The notes under the pieces were generated by a model. The model was not told the DNA's origin and did not search any database. It worked only from the letters and a program-made list of their open reading frames with translations. Of a stretch of DNA of 19,261 nt, positions 8,027 to 15,831 are shown one piece after another. The DNA is from Planctomycetota bacterium. GTDB lineage: Bacteria > Planctomycetota > Phycisphaerae > WQYP01. The translations under genes were made by a program, and so were the position numbers. How positions within the stretch are numbered: position 1 is the first letter of the stretch; each line of letters begins with the position of its first letter. The stretch covers positions 1 to 19,261 of the forward strand of contig JAJZGH010000067.1 in NCBI GenBank assembly GCA_021798635.1, given 5' to 3'.

Positions 8027-8313
8027 TGTTGCAATCTCCGTTGCGGAAGGGGGGGGATTTTGTCGTCATCAGAAAGTCCCAGCCGACAGTGCCAGTAGCA
8101 CCAAGATCGCCAGTTGAATTCGCCTGCTTCTGCCGAACGCACGACTTCACGTAACACATCATCGCCCAATGCATCAGTCAATTCGCAGACATCATCAAAA
8201 TCTCCCATGTTCATAACCTGCGCCATGATGCGATGCGGGTACGCCACGGCATCTTCCGGCGTTTTCCACCAGATATACTTTGCGGCCAAACGTTTGAGCA
8301 GTTCCTGATCCAT
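8023..8313 (-). CDS. Small partner (putative antitoxin) of the AbiEii-type toxin
   Basis: A 96-residue protein, upstream of and overlapping the nucleotidyltransferase gene by four bases. Visible features are KYIWWKTPEDAVAYPHRIMA, QVMNMGDFDDV, then LREVVRSAEAGEFNWRSWCYWHCRLGL. I recognise this pattern as a small conserved hypothetical protein often found beside AbiEii-like genes in other bacteria. It is not the winged-helix AbiEi antitoxin. It is acidic in its middle and tryptophan-rich, and shows no evident helix-turn-helix. By position and coupling it is the likely antitoxin, but that is inference. There is no clear Shine-Dalgarno before the ATG at 8313. It diverges from hppA across about 105 bp. 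Confidence 0.7.
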   Translation of the reverse strand: MDQELLKRLAAKYIWWKTPEDAVAYPHRIMAQVMNMGDFDDVCELTDALGDDVLREVVRSAEAGEFNWRSWCYWHCRLGLSDDDKIPPLPQRRLQQ

Positions 8314-8340
8314 AACAGCACAGATAGAGCATACCCAAAG

Positions 8341-8369
8341 TTGACAATCCGGTCATCCTGTGTGATTGT
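8341..8369 (+). promoter_or_regulatory. Candidate hppA promoter
   Basis: TTGACA (8341-8346), a 17-base spacer, then GATTGT (8364-8369) preceded by TGT, which gives an extended -10. A transcript starting near 8376 would have a leader of about 43 bases before the hppA ATG, with AGGG at 8406-8409 as ribosome site. The -35 overlaps the upstream region of the divergent toxin pair. Confidence 0.45.
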
Positions 8370-8418
8370 ACATGGGAAAGGCTTCCGGCAATTTAAGTTT
8401 TTTTCAGGGCGGTGGAAG

Positions 8419-11001
8419 ATGGCACAGCTTGGCAACAGGTTTCGTCCCTTTCGGCGGTTCTTCTTCTTTTCGGCGTTGCTTGTGGGCTTGTGGATTGTCG
8501 CCAGTGTTTCAAACGGGCAGGCCGGCAACCCGCACCGCGTTTTGCCGCCCTCCGCGACGGCTGTCCCTCAATTTACTCCGTTCGGATTTTTATGGTCGCC
8601 CCATTTTTCCGTCTATGAAAGAACCGCACTGTTTGCTGTTGCAGGCATAGCACTTCTTGCGCTGCTTTATGCCGCGTATTTGATGGGTTTTGTCAGCCGG
8701 GCTGATAAGGGCACGGTGCGCATGCAGGACATCGCCCAGGCGATTCGCGAAGGTTCCAAAGCCTACTTAACCCGCCAGCGCAACACGCTTTTACCGATTA
8801 TCGCCGTTATCGCCCTGTTGCTGCTACTGACCGCCAATTGGCATTCGCAACTTGGAGCGAGTCTGCCGATTGGCCGGGCGCTGGCCTTTGTGTGCGGGGC
8901 TTTATTTTCGTTGACCGTGGGCACCGTGGGCATGTTTTTGGCCACGCGTGGAAATTTGAGTGTAGCGGCGGCGGCGGCTGATGAAGGCTTTGGAAAGGCT
9001 TTGCTATTGGGCTATCGCACCGGGACGGTAACGGGCATTTTAATTGACGGTCTGGGGCTGTTGGGGGCCACGTTTATATTTATGTATTACGGGGATCGGG
9101 CACCCGATGTATTGCTGGGCTTCGCCTTTGGAGGCACACTTATTGCGCTATTTATGCGTGTAGGCGGCGGTATTTATACCAAAGCCGCGGATGTGGGCGC
9201 CGATCTGGTGGGGAAAATTGAAAAAGACATTCCCGAAGACGATCCACGTAATGCCGCCACCATCGCGGACAATGTGGGAGATAACGTCGGCGATTGCGCC
9301 GGAATGGCCGCGGATATATTTGAAAGCTATGAAGTGACGCTGGTTGCGGCAATGATTCTGGGCTGGGCGAGCTTTGGCCACAAGGGCGTATTATTCCCGC
9401 TTTTGGCGCAAGCCATTGGGGTGATATCCGATATCATTTCCACGTCCAGCGTCCGCGCACCGGCAGAAGGTGGTGTAAAGGAAGCGATGCAATCGTTGAA
9501 TTCCGGTTTCCGTCTGGGTGCCATTTTATGCACCATCGGATTTTGTCTGCTGGGTTTCTTTTATCTGCGATTCAATGATGCGGCATTGCTTGCGAACCAT
9601 TCTCTGGCCGCCATTGAAGGCCATACGCCGAGCTGGGCGTCGATGGGAGCGGTGGGGCTGGATATGCGCCCGGCGGTGGCGGCGATTGTCGGCTTGATTC
9701 TGGCGGTCTTGTTAAACGTAAGCACGGAATACTTTACGGGCACAGAGCATGGACCCGTGCGCGGTCTGGTACGGGCGTGCTCCACCGGTCATGCCACCAA
9801 TATTATCCAGGGATTGGCGACCGGACTGGAAAGCAGCGTCATGGCGATTCTCATTATTGCCGGGAGCATTCTGACCAGTGTTCTGATATTTTCCCAAACG
9901 AACCCGATTTTTGTCGCCTACGGCGTGGCCATGTGCGGCATTGGCATGTTAAGCCTCACGGGTAATACCATCAGTATGGATGTGTTCGGCCCGGTGGCCG
10001 ACAACGCCAATGGCATCGGTGAAATGGGGTACGATCGGCAGCAGATGGGTGAAGCAAAATATTTGGCGGCGCGGGAAGTTCTTTCCGATCTGGATTCCAC
10101 CGGTAACACCACCAAGGCGATCACAAAAGGGATCGCGATTGGCAGTGCGGTGATAGCGTCGGTAAGTTTATTTGCATCGTTTATTACGATCATTGGTTCC
10201 GGAGGGCGTTCGGATCATGCGCATTTAAGCGCGGCGGTTTATCGCGGCGTATCGGGAGTGTTAAATCTTTCTGATCCACTTTTATTTATTGGGCTGCTGA
10301 TCGGTGGAGCGGTTCCCTTTTTATTCAGTGCCATGACCATTCGGGCGGTGGGTCGGGCGGCATTTTTAATTGTGCAGACCTGCCGGGAGCAATTCCGCGA
10401 CCGGGAAATCTGGGCGGGCACAAAAAAACCGGATTACGGCAAGGTGGTTAATATCTGCACGCTTGAGGCACAAAGAGAATTGATTGGGCCGGGTATTCTG
10501 GCAGTATTAACGCCGGTGCTGGTGGGCTTTTCCCTGGGAGCCATGGCGCTGGCCGGCTTTCTGGCCGGTGCGATTCTGTCGGGCCAACTTCTGGCGGTAT
10601 TTATGGCCAATGCGGGCGGGGCGTGGGACAACGCCAAAAAAGTGGTCGAGTGTGAACCCCGTGACGAGGCAAAACAGACCGGCAAAGGGTCCGAGCGGCA
10701 CAAGGCCAGCGTCACCGGAGATACCGTCGGCGACCCGCTGAAGGATACCGCCGGCCCGGCGATCAACCCGTTGATCAAAGTGATGAATATGGTATCGCTT
10801 TTAATTATTCCTCTGGTGCTGCCCTTTGATCGGGGGCTGGTACAGCAGATCACCGCCACGGTTCCGGGTTTCACGGGTGTACAAATGTCATATCAAAGAT
10901 GGATTCCCTGGATGGTCAGCGCCGTATGCGTGCTGGCGCTGGGGTGGGCGGTTTACCGATCCCGCCATGAATCGCCCGATGACGGCAATGGGGAAATCTA
11001 G
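8419..11001 (+). CDS. hppA: K+-independent-type H+-translocating pyrophosphatase
   Basis: This membrane pump couples hydrolysis of PPi to proton export, with about 16 membrane segments. The start is the ATG at 8419 (AGGG nine bases upstream), giving 860 residues; the open frame back to 8233 overlaps the divergent small gene and looks unrelated. Substrate motifs are clear: DVGADLVGK from Asp258, EDDPRNAATIADNVGDNVGD, and GDTVGDPLKDTAGP near the C-terminus. In GNTTKAITKG the lysine (Lys566) and threonine (Thr569) mark the K+-independent class; K+-dependent enzymes have Ala and Gly there. This class pumps protons. The protein is longer than many homologues because it carries an N-terminal hydrophobic, signal-like segment (about 14-35) and a short linker before the first core helix. 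It appears monocistronic. Confidence 0.95.
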   Translation: MAQLGNRFRPFRRFFFFSALLVGLWIVASVSNGQAGNPHRVLPPSATAVPQFTPFGFLWSPHFSVYERTALFAVAGIALLALLYAAYLMGFVSRADKGTVRMQDIAQAIREGSKAYLTRQRNTLLPIIAVIALLLLLTANWHSQLGASLPIGRALAFVCGALFSLTVGTVGMFLATRGNLSVAAAAADEGFGKALLLGYRTGTVTGILIDGLGLLGATFIFMYYGDRAPDVLLGFAFGGTLIALFMRVGGGIYTKAADVGADLVGKIEKDIPEDDPRNAATIADNVGDNVGDCAGMAADIFESYEVTLVAAMILGWASFGHKGVLFPLLAQAIGVISDIISTSSVRAPAEGGVKEAMQSLNSGFRLGAILCTIGFCLLGFFYLRFNDAALLANHSLAAIEGHTPSWASMGAVGLDMRPAVAAIVGLILAVLLNVSTEYFTGTEHGPVRGLVRACSTGHATNIIQGLATGLESSVMAILIIAGSILTSVLIFSQTNPIFVAYGVAMCGIGMLSLTGNTISMDVFGPVADNANGIGEMGYDRQQMGEAKYLAAREVLSDLDSTGNTTKAITKGIAIGSAVIASVSLFASFITIIGSGGRSDHAHLSAAVYRGVSGVLNLSDPLLFIGLLIGGAVPFLFSAMTIRAVGRAAFLIVQTCREQFRDREIWAGTKKPDYGKVVNICTLEAQRELIGPGILAVLTPVLVGFSLGAMALAGFLAGAILSGQLLAVFMANAGGAWDNAKKVVECEPRDEAKQTGKGSERHKASVTGDTVGDPLKDTAGPAINPLIKVMNMVSLLIIPLVLPFDRGLVQQITATVPGFTGVQMSYQRWIPWMVSAVCVLALGWAVYRSRHESPDDGNGEI

Positions 11002-11142
11002 CCTCTTGGCCGGGGCGACATGCGTTCCCCGCAGGACCAACCGGAAAAGAAAATAATTCAAACGGAACTTCGCCAGGGGCTGTGAAAACCATGGGATCGC
11101 GTTAGCGCGGCTTCGGGTTTGGCCGACTTTGCTATTAATCTG

Positions 11143-11171
11143 TTGACCAACTTTCAACAAAACGTTAATAT
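11143..11171 (+). promoter_or_regulatory. Candidate promoter in the hppA-rny gap
   Basis: TTGACC (11143-11148) is followed after 17 bases by TAATAT (11166-11171) in an AT-rich stretch. Initiation near 11179 would produce either a very long rny leader or a separate small RNA. Confidence 0.35.
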
Positions 11172-11195
11172 CCGGTTTAAGCGGAGAAATGCCGT

Positions 11196-11214
11196 CAACT
11201 TCTCGCCGAAGTTG
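11196..11214 (+). repeat. Perfect 7-bp stem-loop
   Basis: CAACTTC and GAAGTTG flank the five-base loop TCGCC. It lies about 17 bases downstream of the predicted start of the 11143-11171 promoter, so it could form the first hairpin of that transcript. Confidence 0.45.
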
Positions 11215-11251
11215 GTGGAAATCCCGTAAAAAGACAGCGCAACTCGTTGGG

Positions 11252-11284
11252 TTGACACGGCTTGCAAGGTTTCGTAGAAACCTT
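11252..11284 (+). promoter_or_regulatory. Promoter-like element overlapped by an 8-bp inverted repeat
   Basis: TTGACA (11252-11257), 17 bases, TAGAAA (11275-11280) is a fair sigma-70 match. The spacer and -10 are covered by the inverted repeat AAGGTTTC-GTA-GAAACCTT (11266-11284), a layout expected of a repressor operator. The same hairpin followed by CCTTTT could instead be a terminator for a transcript from the 11143 promoter. Sequence alone does not decide. Confidence 0.35.
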
Positions 11285-11524
11285 CCTTTTGAGGAAATAA
11301 AACAGTCCTCAGGTTGGATATGCAGGCTGGTTTTATGCCGATCCGGGATTCCAATTCCGGTATCAGCACGATTCGGAATGCCGGGTCGATATAGATTGAT
11401 GAATGGTGAACCAAGTGTTTTGTTCAGGACGTAATTTTCACTCTCGCGGGCTAACGGCTACCCTTGGATCGCTTTTGGTGGGGCTTTTGGCCCTTACTCT
11501 TGATGACCCAGTCGCGGTATGCCA

Positions 11525-11549
11525 TGCTCTGAGGTTGGATAACAGAGCA
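11525..11549 (+). repeat. Perfect 7-bp stem-loop
   Basis: TGCTCTG and CAGAGCA flank an 11-base loop. A second stem follows at 11558-11578 (CTGCGC with GCGCAG). Together they could form adjacent hairpins in one RNA. Confidence 0.4.
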
Positions 11550-11741
11550 ATAAGTCGCTGCGCCGGCATTGCGCGCAGTTGAATTTTTGATCTGCTGACG
11601 CTCTGGTGAAGCTCTTATCCCGTCTGACGGGAAGACTTCCACGTTCGCCAATCATCAAACTAAAATAATGCGCAGCCGGCTTCTGCGTGGCCGCCTTTTT
11701 GCGGACCACCGGCCAGAGGTCCAATCTGTGTCAACCTTCGA

Positions 11742-11817
11742 TCCGCATGGTGCGGAATCGGATTTTAGTGCATCCAAGGCTACGGATGGCGTTGGTGGAA
11801 TGGTCATACATTCCGCC
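11742..11817 (+). repeat. Two stem-loops in the proximal rny leader
   Basis: TCCGCA-TGG-TGCGGA (11742-11756) is a perfect 6-bp stem with a triloop. GGTGGAATG (11794-11802) pairs with CATTCCGCC (11809-11817) through nine pairs, one of them G-U, around GTCATA. They end about 40 bases before the rny start and could control its translation or stability. Confidence 0.45.
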
Positions 11818-11858
11818 GGGGCCGCTCGGCAGGCCGCAGATTAAAAAAGAGGTTGACC

Positions 11859-13484
11859 ATGCCCCAGTATTTCGCGCACGAAATTGTTTCGGCGCTTCCA
11901 TTGGCTGCTACATCAGGTATTGATCCCACGCTGGCCCTTTTGCTCTCAGCGATCGCCGGTTTGATCGTGGGATGCGTGGGATTATTGCTGATACTGAAAG
12001 CGGGCGGAAACTCGGCGCTATCCCGGGGTAAAGTGGATGCTGATCGTCTGCTTGCCGATGCGAAAACCCGATCAGATGAAATCTTGCGGGAAGCCCAACT
12101 GACGGCGAAAGATGCGGCCTTAAAACTCCGGGAGCAGGCGGAACGGGAAACCGACACCATGCGGGAGGAAATGCGCAATATCGAACAGCGGCTTTTGCGT
12201 CGGGAAGATACGCTGGATCAGAAGCTTGATACGCTGGCCACGAAAGAAAAAAATCTCGATTCCATTGAAAAATCCATTCAAGAGAGAAATCGGACGCTGC
12301 AAGTCAAGGAAAAGCAACTTGATGAATCGTTGTCTCGTCAGAAAGAGCTTCTGCTGCAACTCACCAATTTATCCGTGGAAGACGCCAAGCAACTGCTGCT
12401 TAAACGCGTGGAGGGCGAAGTACGCCATGAAATGGCGGTGATGGTGGAAAAAATTGAAGAGCAGGCAAAAGATGAAGCGAAACAGAAAAGCACGAACATT
12501 ATGCTCCAGGCCATGCAGCGTTACGCTGCGGAAGTCACCAGTGAAGGCACCACCAAATCTGTGATTATCCCCAGCGACGATATGAAAGGCCGCATCATCG
12601 GGCGTGAAGGGCGCAATATTCGCGCTTTTGAACAGGCTACGGGTGTCGATGTCATTATCGACGATACCCCGGGTGTTATCACGGTCAACTGTTTTGATCC
12701 CATTCGGCGCGAAGTCGCCAAGCAGACGCTGGAAAAGCTGATCGCTGACGGGCGCATCCATCCGGCCCGTATTGAGGAAATATATCTGGCAACTCAGAAG
12801 GAAATTGAAAACAACATCCGCAATGTCGGGAAAAAGGCGGTCATCGAAGCCAATATTCCCAACCTGCACCCGCGCATTGTTGAAATGCTCGGGCGCCTGC
12901 ATTACCGCACCAGTTACGGCCAGAATGTTCTCCGCCACTCGATGGAAGTTGCCTACATTTCCCAGATGCTGGCCGATGAGTTGCGGCTTGACGGCACGCT
13001 GGCCCGGAGAGCGGGACTGTTGCACGACATCGGCAAGGCCATGGATCATGATCAGGAAGGGGGACACCCGGCGTTAGGCATGGAATTCTGCCGCAAGTTT
13101 AACGAACCTGAAGCGGTGCTTAACGCGATCGGCGGCCACCATAATGATATACCCTCCACCACGGTCTATACCCCGTTGATTATGGCGGCGGACGCCATCA
13201 GCGGTGCCCGCCCCGGTGCGCGGCGCGAGTCGCTGGAACGCTATATTAAACGTCTGCAGGAACTTGAAGGCATTGCCACGAGTTTCCCGCAAGTGCGTCA
13301 GGCGTTTGCCATTCAGGCGGGGCGCGAGGTGCGGGTGATTGTCGATCCTGAAAAGTGTGATGACGCCAGTGCCCGCCTGATTGCCCGGGAAATTGCCAAC
13401 CGCGTGCAATCTGAACTGACGTTTCCGGGCGAGATTCGTGTAACGGTACTGCGGGAAATACGGGCGGTAGAACTGGCACGATAA
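11859..13484 (+). CDS. rny: Ribonuclease Y
   Basis: This membrane-anchored endoribonuclease starts mRNA decay. The ATG at 11859 is preceded by AAGAGG six bases upstream; an in-frame TTG at 11853 sits directly on that site and is rejected. The 541-residue product is slightly longer than the usual 520. Domains in order: a membrane helix at about 25-46, a long charged coiled coil (about 60-200), a KH domain with IIGREGRNIRAFE (from about 246), and an HD domain with His389-Asp390 in LLHDIGKAMDHD plus the upstream RHSMEVA. A ribosome site this clear after a long, hairpin-rich upstream region suggests possible leader control. recG follows after only 13 bases, so the two are probably co-transcribed. 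Confidence 0.96.
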   Translation: MPQYFAHEIVSALPLAATSGIDPTLALLLSAIAGLIVGCVGLLLILKAGGNSALSRGKVDADRLLADAKTRSDEILREAQLTAKDAALKLREQAERETDTMREEMRNIEQRLLRREDTLDQKLDTLATKEKNLDSIEKSIQERNRTLQVKEKQLDESLSRQKELLLQLTNLSVEDAKQLLLKRVEGEVRHEMAVMVEKIEEQAKDEAKQKSTNIMLQAMQRYAAEVTSEGTTKSVIIPSDDMKGRIIGREGRNIRAFEQATGVDVIIDDTPGVITVNCFDPIRREVAKQTLEKLIADGRIHPARIEEIYLATQKEIENNIRNVGKKAVIEANIPNLHPRIVEMLGRLHYRTSYGQNVLRHSMEVAYISQMLADELRLDGTLARRAGLLHDIGKAMDHDQEGGHPALGMEFCRKFNEPEAVLNAIGGHHNDIPSTTVYTPLIMAADAISGARPGARRESLERYIKRLQELEGIATSFPQVRQAFAIQAGREVRVIVDPEKCDDASARLIAREIANRVQSELTFPGEIRVTVLREIRAVELAR

Positions 13485-13497
13485 ATGGAATGCATCT

Positions 13498-15591
13498 ATG
13501 GCCGGCGAATCAGCACTATCCACAAGCTCCTTGCCGTCTCTGGATTCGCCGGTCCAATTTGCGCTGGGCGTGGGGCCTAAACGAGCGGAGGCGTTTCGTG
13601 CCTTGGGCGTGGAAACCTGCGGCGATCTGCTGGAGTTTTTTCCGCGTGATTATGCCCAGTCTCAGGGACATGTGCCGGTGCAGCAGTTGCAAAGCGGTCA
13701 ACTGGCCACCGTGGAGGGAGAAATTATTCAGACGCGCGCCGTGCGCCGCCGCCCCTCGCGTTTTGAAGCGCTGCTGGAAGACGCATCGGGTCGTTGTGTG
13801 TTGACCTGGTTTAATCAAATGTTCATGGCTGAAAAACTGGTCCCCGGTGTGCGCGTTCGGGCCGGTGGAAAAGTAGCATTCTTTAATGGCCGCGCACAGA
13901 TGCTTCAGCCGCGCATCGAATTGCTCTATGATGACAGCACCGTCGATCAATCGCCTGAGTTAATACCTGTTTATCCCGCCAGCGGCGATCTAAGCAGCCG
14001 CGTCATCGGTTCGATTATAGAAAAAAATATCCCGCTACTTCTGCCGCATATTCACGAGTGGATTGCCGGTGACCAGTTGGCTTCTCGGCGATTGATTTCG
14101 CGCCGTAAGGCCTATGAGCTTATCCACCGCCCGGGAGCTTGGAAATTTGTCCAGACCGCCCGGCATTCTCTGGCGTTTCATGAATTTTTGCTGCATCAGT
14201 TGGCGGTGGGCATGAAACGCCACCAGCAGCAACAACTGGAAAATGCCCAGGCTCTGCGGACGGATGATGTGGTGGATAAGCGCATCCGCGCTTTGCTACC
14301 ATTTACCTTGACGGCGGCGCAGGAAAAGGTGATCAGCCAATTACGGCACGACCTGGCCCAGCGCCATCCGATGAATCGCCTGGTGCAGGGAGACGTGGGC
14401 AGCGGGAAAACCGTTGTGGCACTCTATGCCATGCTTTCAGCCGTTGCCGCCGGGGGGCAGGCGGCTCTGCTGGCTCCGACGGAAGTTCTGGCGCAGCAAC
14501 ACGTTTTTTCTCTGGAACAATTCCTGGCGGGAAGCCGGGTTAAAATCGCCCTGCTGACTGCCGCTGTTCCGGACGCGGCGCGTAAGAAAACCTTGGCTGG
14601 CATTCAAGACGGCTCGATCGGTCTGGTGGTGGGTACACACGCGATCTTGGCTGAGGCGGTGCAATTTCAGAAACTTGCCATGCTGGTGGTGGATGAGCAG
14701 CATAAATTCGGGGTCCAGCAGCGGGCGGTGATTCGTGGCCGCTATGCCGCCGTGCATACGCTGGTGATGACCGCCACGCCGATTCCCCGTACTTTGGCTA
14801 TGGCGGTGTTTGGCGATCTGGATGTGTCAACGATTGATGAATTGCCGCCAGGCCGGCAGCCCATCGCGACGCGCGCCGTGCCGGCCAGCCGGCGCGCGGA
14901 AGTCTATGCCTACCTGGTTAAGCAGGTGCACGCTGGCCGGCAGGGCTATGTGGTGCTGCCGGCCATTGATGAAAACGCTGCCGAGTTACGTGGGGCTGTG
15001 CGGACCTTTAATGAGCTTAGGGATGGAGAACTGGCGAATTATCGCGTGGGACTTCTGCATGGGCGGATGGAGGCCCCGGACCGGCGAGCGGTCATGGAGC
15101 AATTCCGGACCGGTAAGCTGGATGTCCTGGTTTCCACCAGTATTATTGAAGTCGGCGTGGATGTCCCCAATGCGACGGTCATGATTATTGAACACGCCGA
15201 GCGTTTCGGTTTAGCTCAGCTGCATCAGCTGCGCGGGCGTGTGGGGCGGGGCAGCCATAAATCCGCCTGCATTCTGCTGTTTGAAAATGACCCGCCGGAA
15301 CCGCCGCCGCGTCTGGCGGCCATGATAAAATATTCCAGCGGATTTGATATTGCGCAGGAAGACTTGAAAATTCGGGGTATGGGCGAAATTGTTGGCGAAC
15401 GCCAAAGCGGTCGCCCTGATATGCTTTTCCCTGATCTGCTGCTGGATCCCTTTTTACTTCCGGCAGCACGGGAAGTGGCACAGGCCATTATTAAAGCGGA
15501 CCCGCACGTCATTGCGGCGGAAAATGGCGAATTACGTCGGGAATTATCTGCCCGTTTCAAAGAGGCGCTGACTTTAGCTGATGTGGGGTAA
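13498..15591 (+). CDS. recG: ATP-dependent DNA helicase RecG
   Basis: RecG is a superfamily 2 helicase that reverses stalled forks and processes branched recombination intermediates. The 697-residue length and domain order are normal. The N-terminal wedge/OB part contains LGVGPKRAEAFRALGV and FFPRDY. The helicase core has Walker A GDVGSGKT (Lys304), DEQH at 399-402 in VVDEQHKFGVQQR, TATPIPRTLA, and motif VI HQLRGRVGRG. The C-terminus keeps the RecG signature DLKIRGMGEIVGERQSG. The ATG at 13498 begins 13 bases after the rny stop, with only a weak ribosome site, consistent with coupling to rny. Confidence 0.96.
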   Translation: MAGESALSTSSLPSLDSPVQFALGVGPKRAEAFRALGVETCGDLLEFFPRDYAQSQGHVPVQQLQSGQLATVEGEIIQTRAVRRRPSRFEALLEDASGRCVLTWFNQMFMAEKLVPGVRVRAGGKVAFFNGRAQMLQPRIELLYDDSTVDQSPELIPVYPASGDLSSRVIGSIIEKNIPLLLPHIHEWIAGDQLASRRLISRRKAYELIHRPGAWKFVQTARHSLAFHEFLLHQLAVGMKRHQQQQLENAQALRTDDVVDKRIRALLPFTLTAAQEKVISQLRHDLAQRHPMNRLVQGDVGSGKTVVALYAMLSAVAAGGQAALLAPTEVLAQQHVFSLEQFLAGSRVKIALLTAAVPDAARKKTLAGIQDGSIGLVVGTHAILAEAVQFQKLAMLVVDEQHKFGVQQRAVIRGRYAAVHTLVMTATPIPRTLAMAVFGDLDVSTIDELPPGRQPIATRAVPASRRAEVYAYLVKQVHAGRQGYVVLPAIDENAAELRGAVRTFNELRDGELANYRVGLLHGRMEAPDRRAVMEQFRTGKLDVLVSTSIIEVGVDVPNATVMIIEHAERFGLAQLHQLRGRVGRGSHKSACILLFENDPPEPPPRLAAMIKYSSGFDIAQEDLKIRGMGEIVGERQSGRPDMLFPDLLLDPFLLPAAREVAQAIIKADPHVIAAENGELRRELSARFKEALTLADVG

Positions 15592-15771
15592 GAAGACTCG
15601 CAAAAAGCTGATCCACCTCTGCATGTCCCTGGAAACCGGAATGCTCTGCCGGAAATGCTTTGCATTGAATCCAACGGCAACGAACGCTATTATTATTAAA
15701 AGAATTCCTGCTGCCAATTCGTCCGTTGGGACAATAGTACATCCTGCGGAAATTAGTTTTCGGGAATTCAT
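15574..15771 (-). CDS. Possible small membrane protein, unrecognised
   Basis: A minus-strand frame of 65 residues, convergent with recG and overlapping its last 18 bases. It contains one strongly hydrophobic segment, LAAGILLIIIAFVAVGF, followed by a basic stretch (KHFRQSIPVSRDMQRW), which fits a single-pass membrane protein. There is no clear ribosome site and I recognise no family. The opposite strand carries a competing open frame of similar size. It fills most of the 240-bp gap between recG and the radical SAM gene. It may be spurious. Confidence 0.22.
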   Translation of the reverse strand: MNSRKLISAGCTIVPTDELAAGILLIIIAFVAVGFNAKHFRQSIPVSRDMQRWISFLRVFLPHIS

Positions 15772-15831
15772 GCAGCGCAATGCCTTGCCTTGCCATGATC
15801 ACTTTTGGCTGGGCAGATCGGAGTAGCGGCC

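Larger units (their letters stand above)
11002..11858 (+). other. 857-bp gene-free region with many inverted repeats upstream of rny
   Basis: No frame here resembles a known protein. The longest open frames (81 and 86 residues, opposite strands, near 11154-11434) overlap each other and have no family motif or good ribosome site. The region holds at least two promoter-like pairs and a series of perfect stem-loops with short loops (11196-11214, 11266-11284, 11525-11549, 11558-11578, 11618-11632, 11742-11756, 11794-11817). I found no match by eye to tRNA, RNase P RNA, tmRNA or SRP RNA. It could be a long structured leader of rny, one or more small RNAs, or decayed sequence. Confidence 0.5.

Noticed and set aside
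8233..8418. Upstream extension of the hppA frame
   Set aside because: It overlaps the divergent putative antitoxin gene and the promoter region and has no similarity to pyrophosphatases; the ATG at 8419 has a ribosome site.
11154..11434. Overlapping 81- and 86-codon frames on opposite strands
   Set aside because: They have no ribosome site of note and no family motif, and the two strands compete equally, so neither is reported as a gene.
11002..11858. Known housekeeping RNA (RNase P RNA, tmRNA, SRP RNA, 6S RNA) in the gene-free gap
   Set aside because: I looked for their conserved core strings by eye and did not find them; a covariance-model search would be decisive.
12369..13067. Minus-strand open frame (232 codons) inside rny
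   Set aside because: It is antisense to the KH and HD domains of RNase Y, with no independent features.
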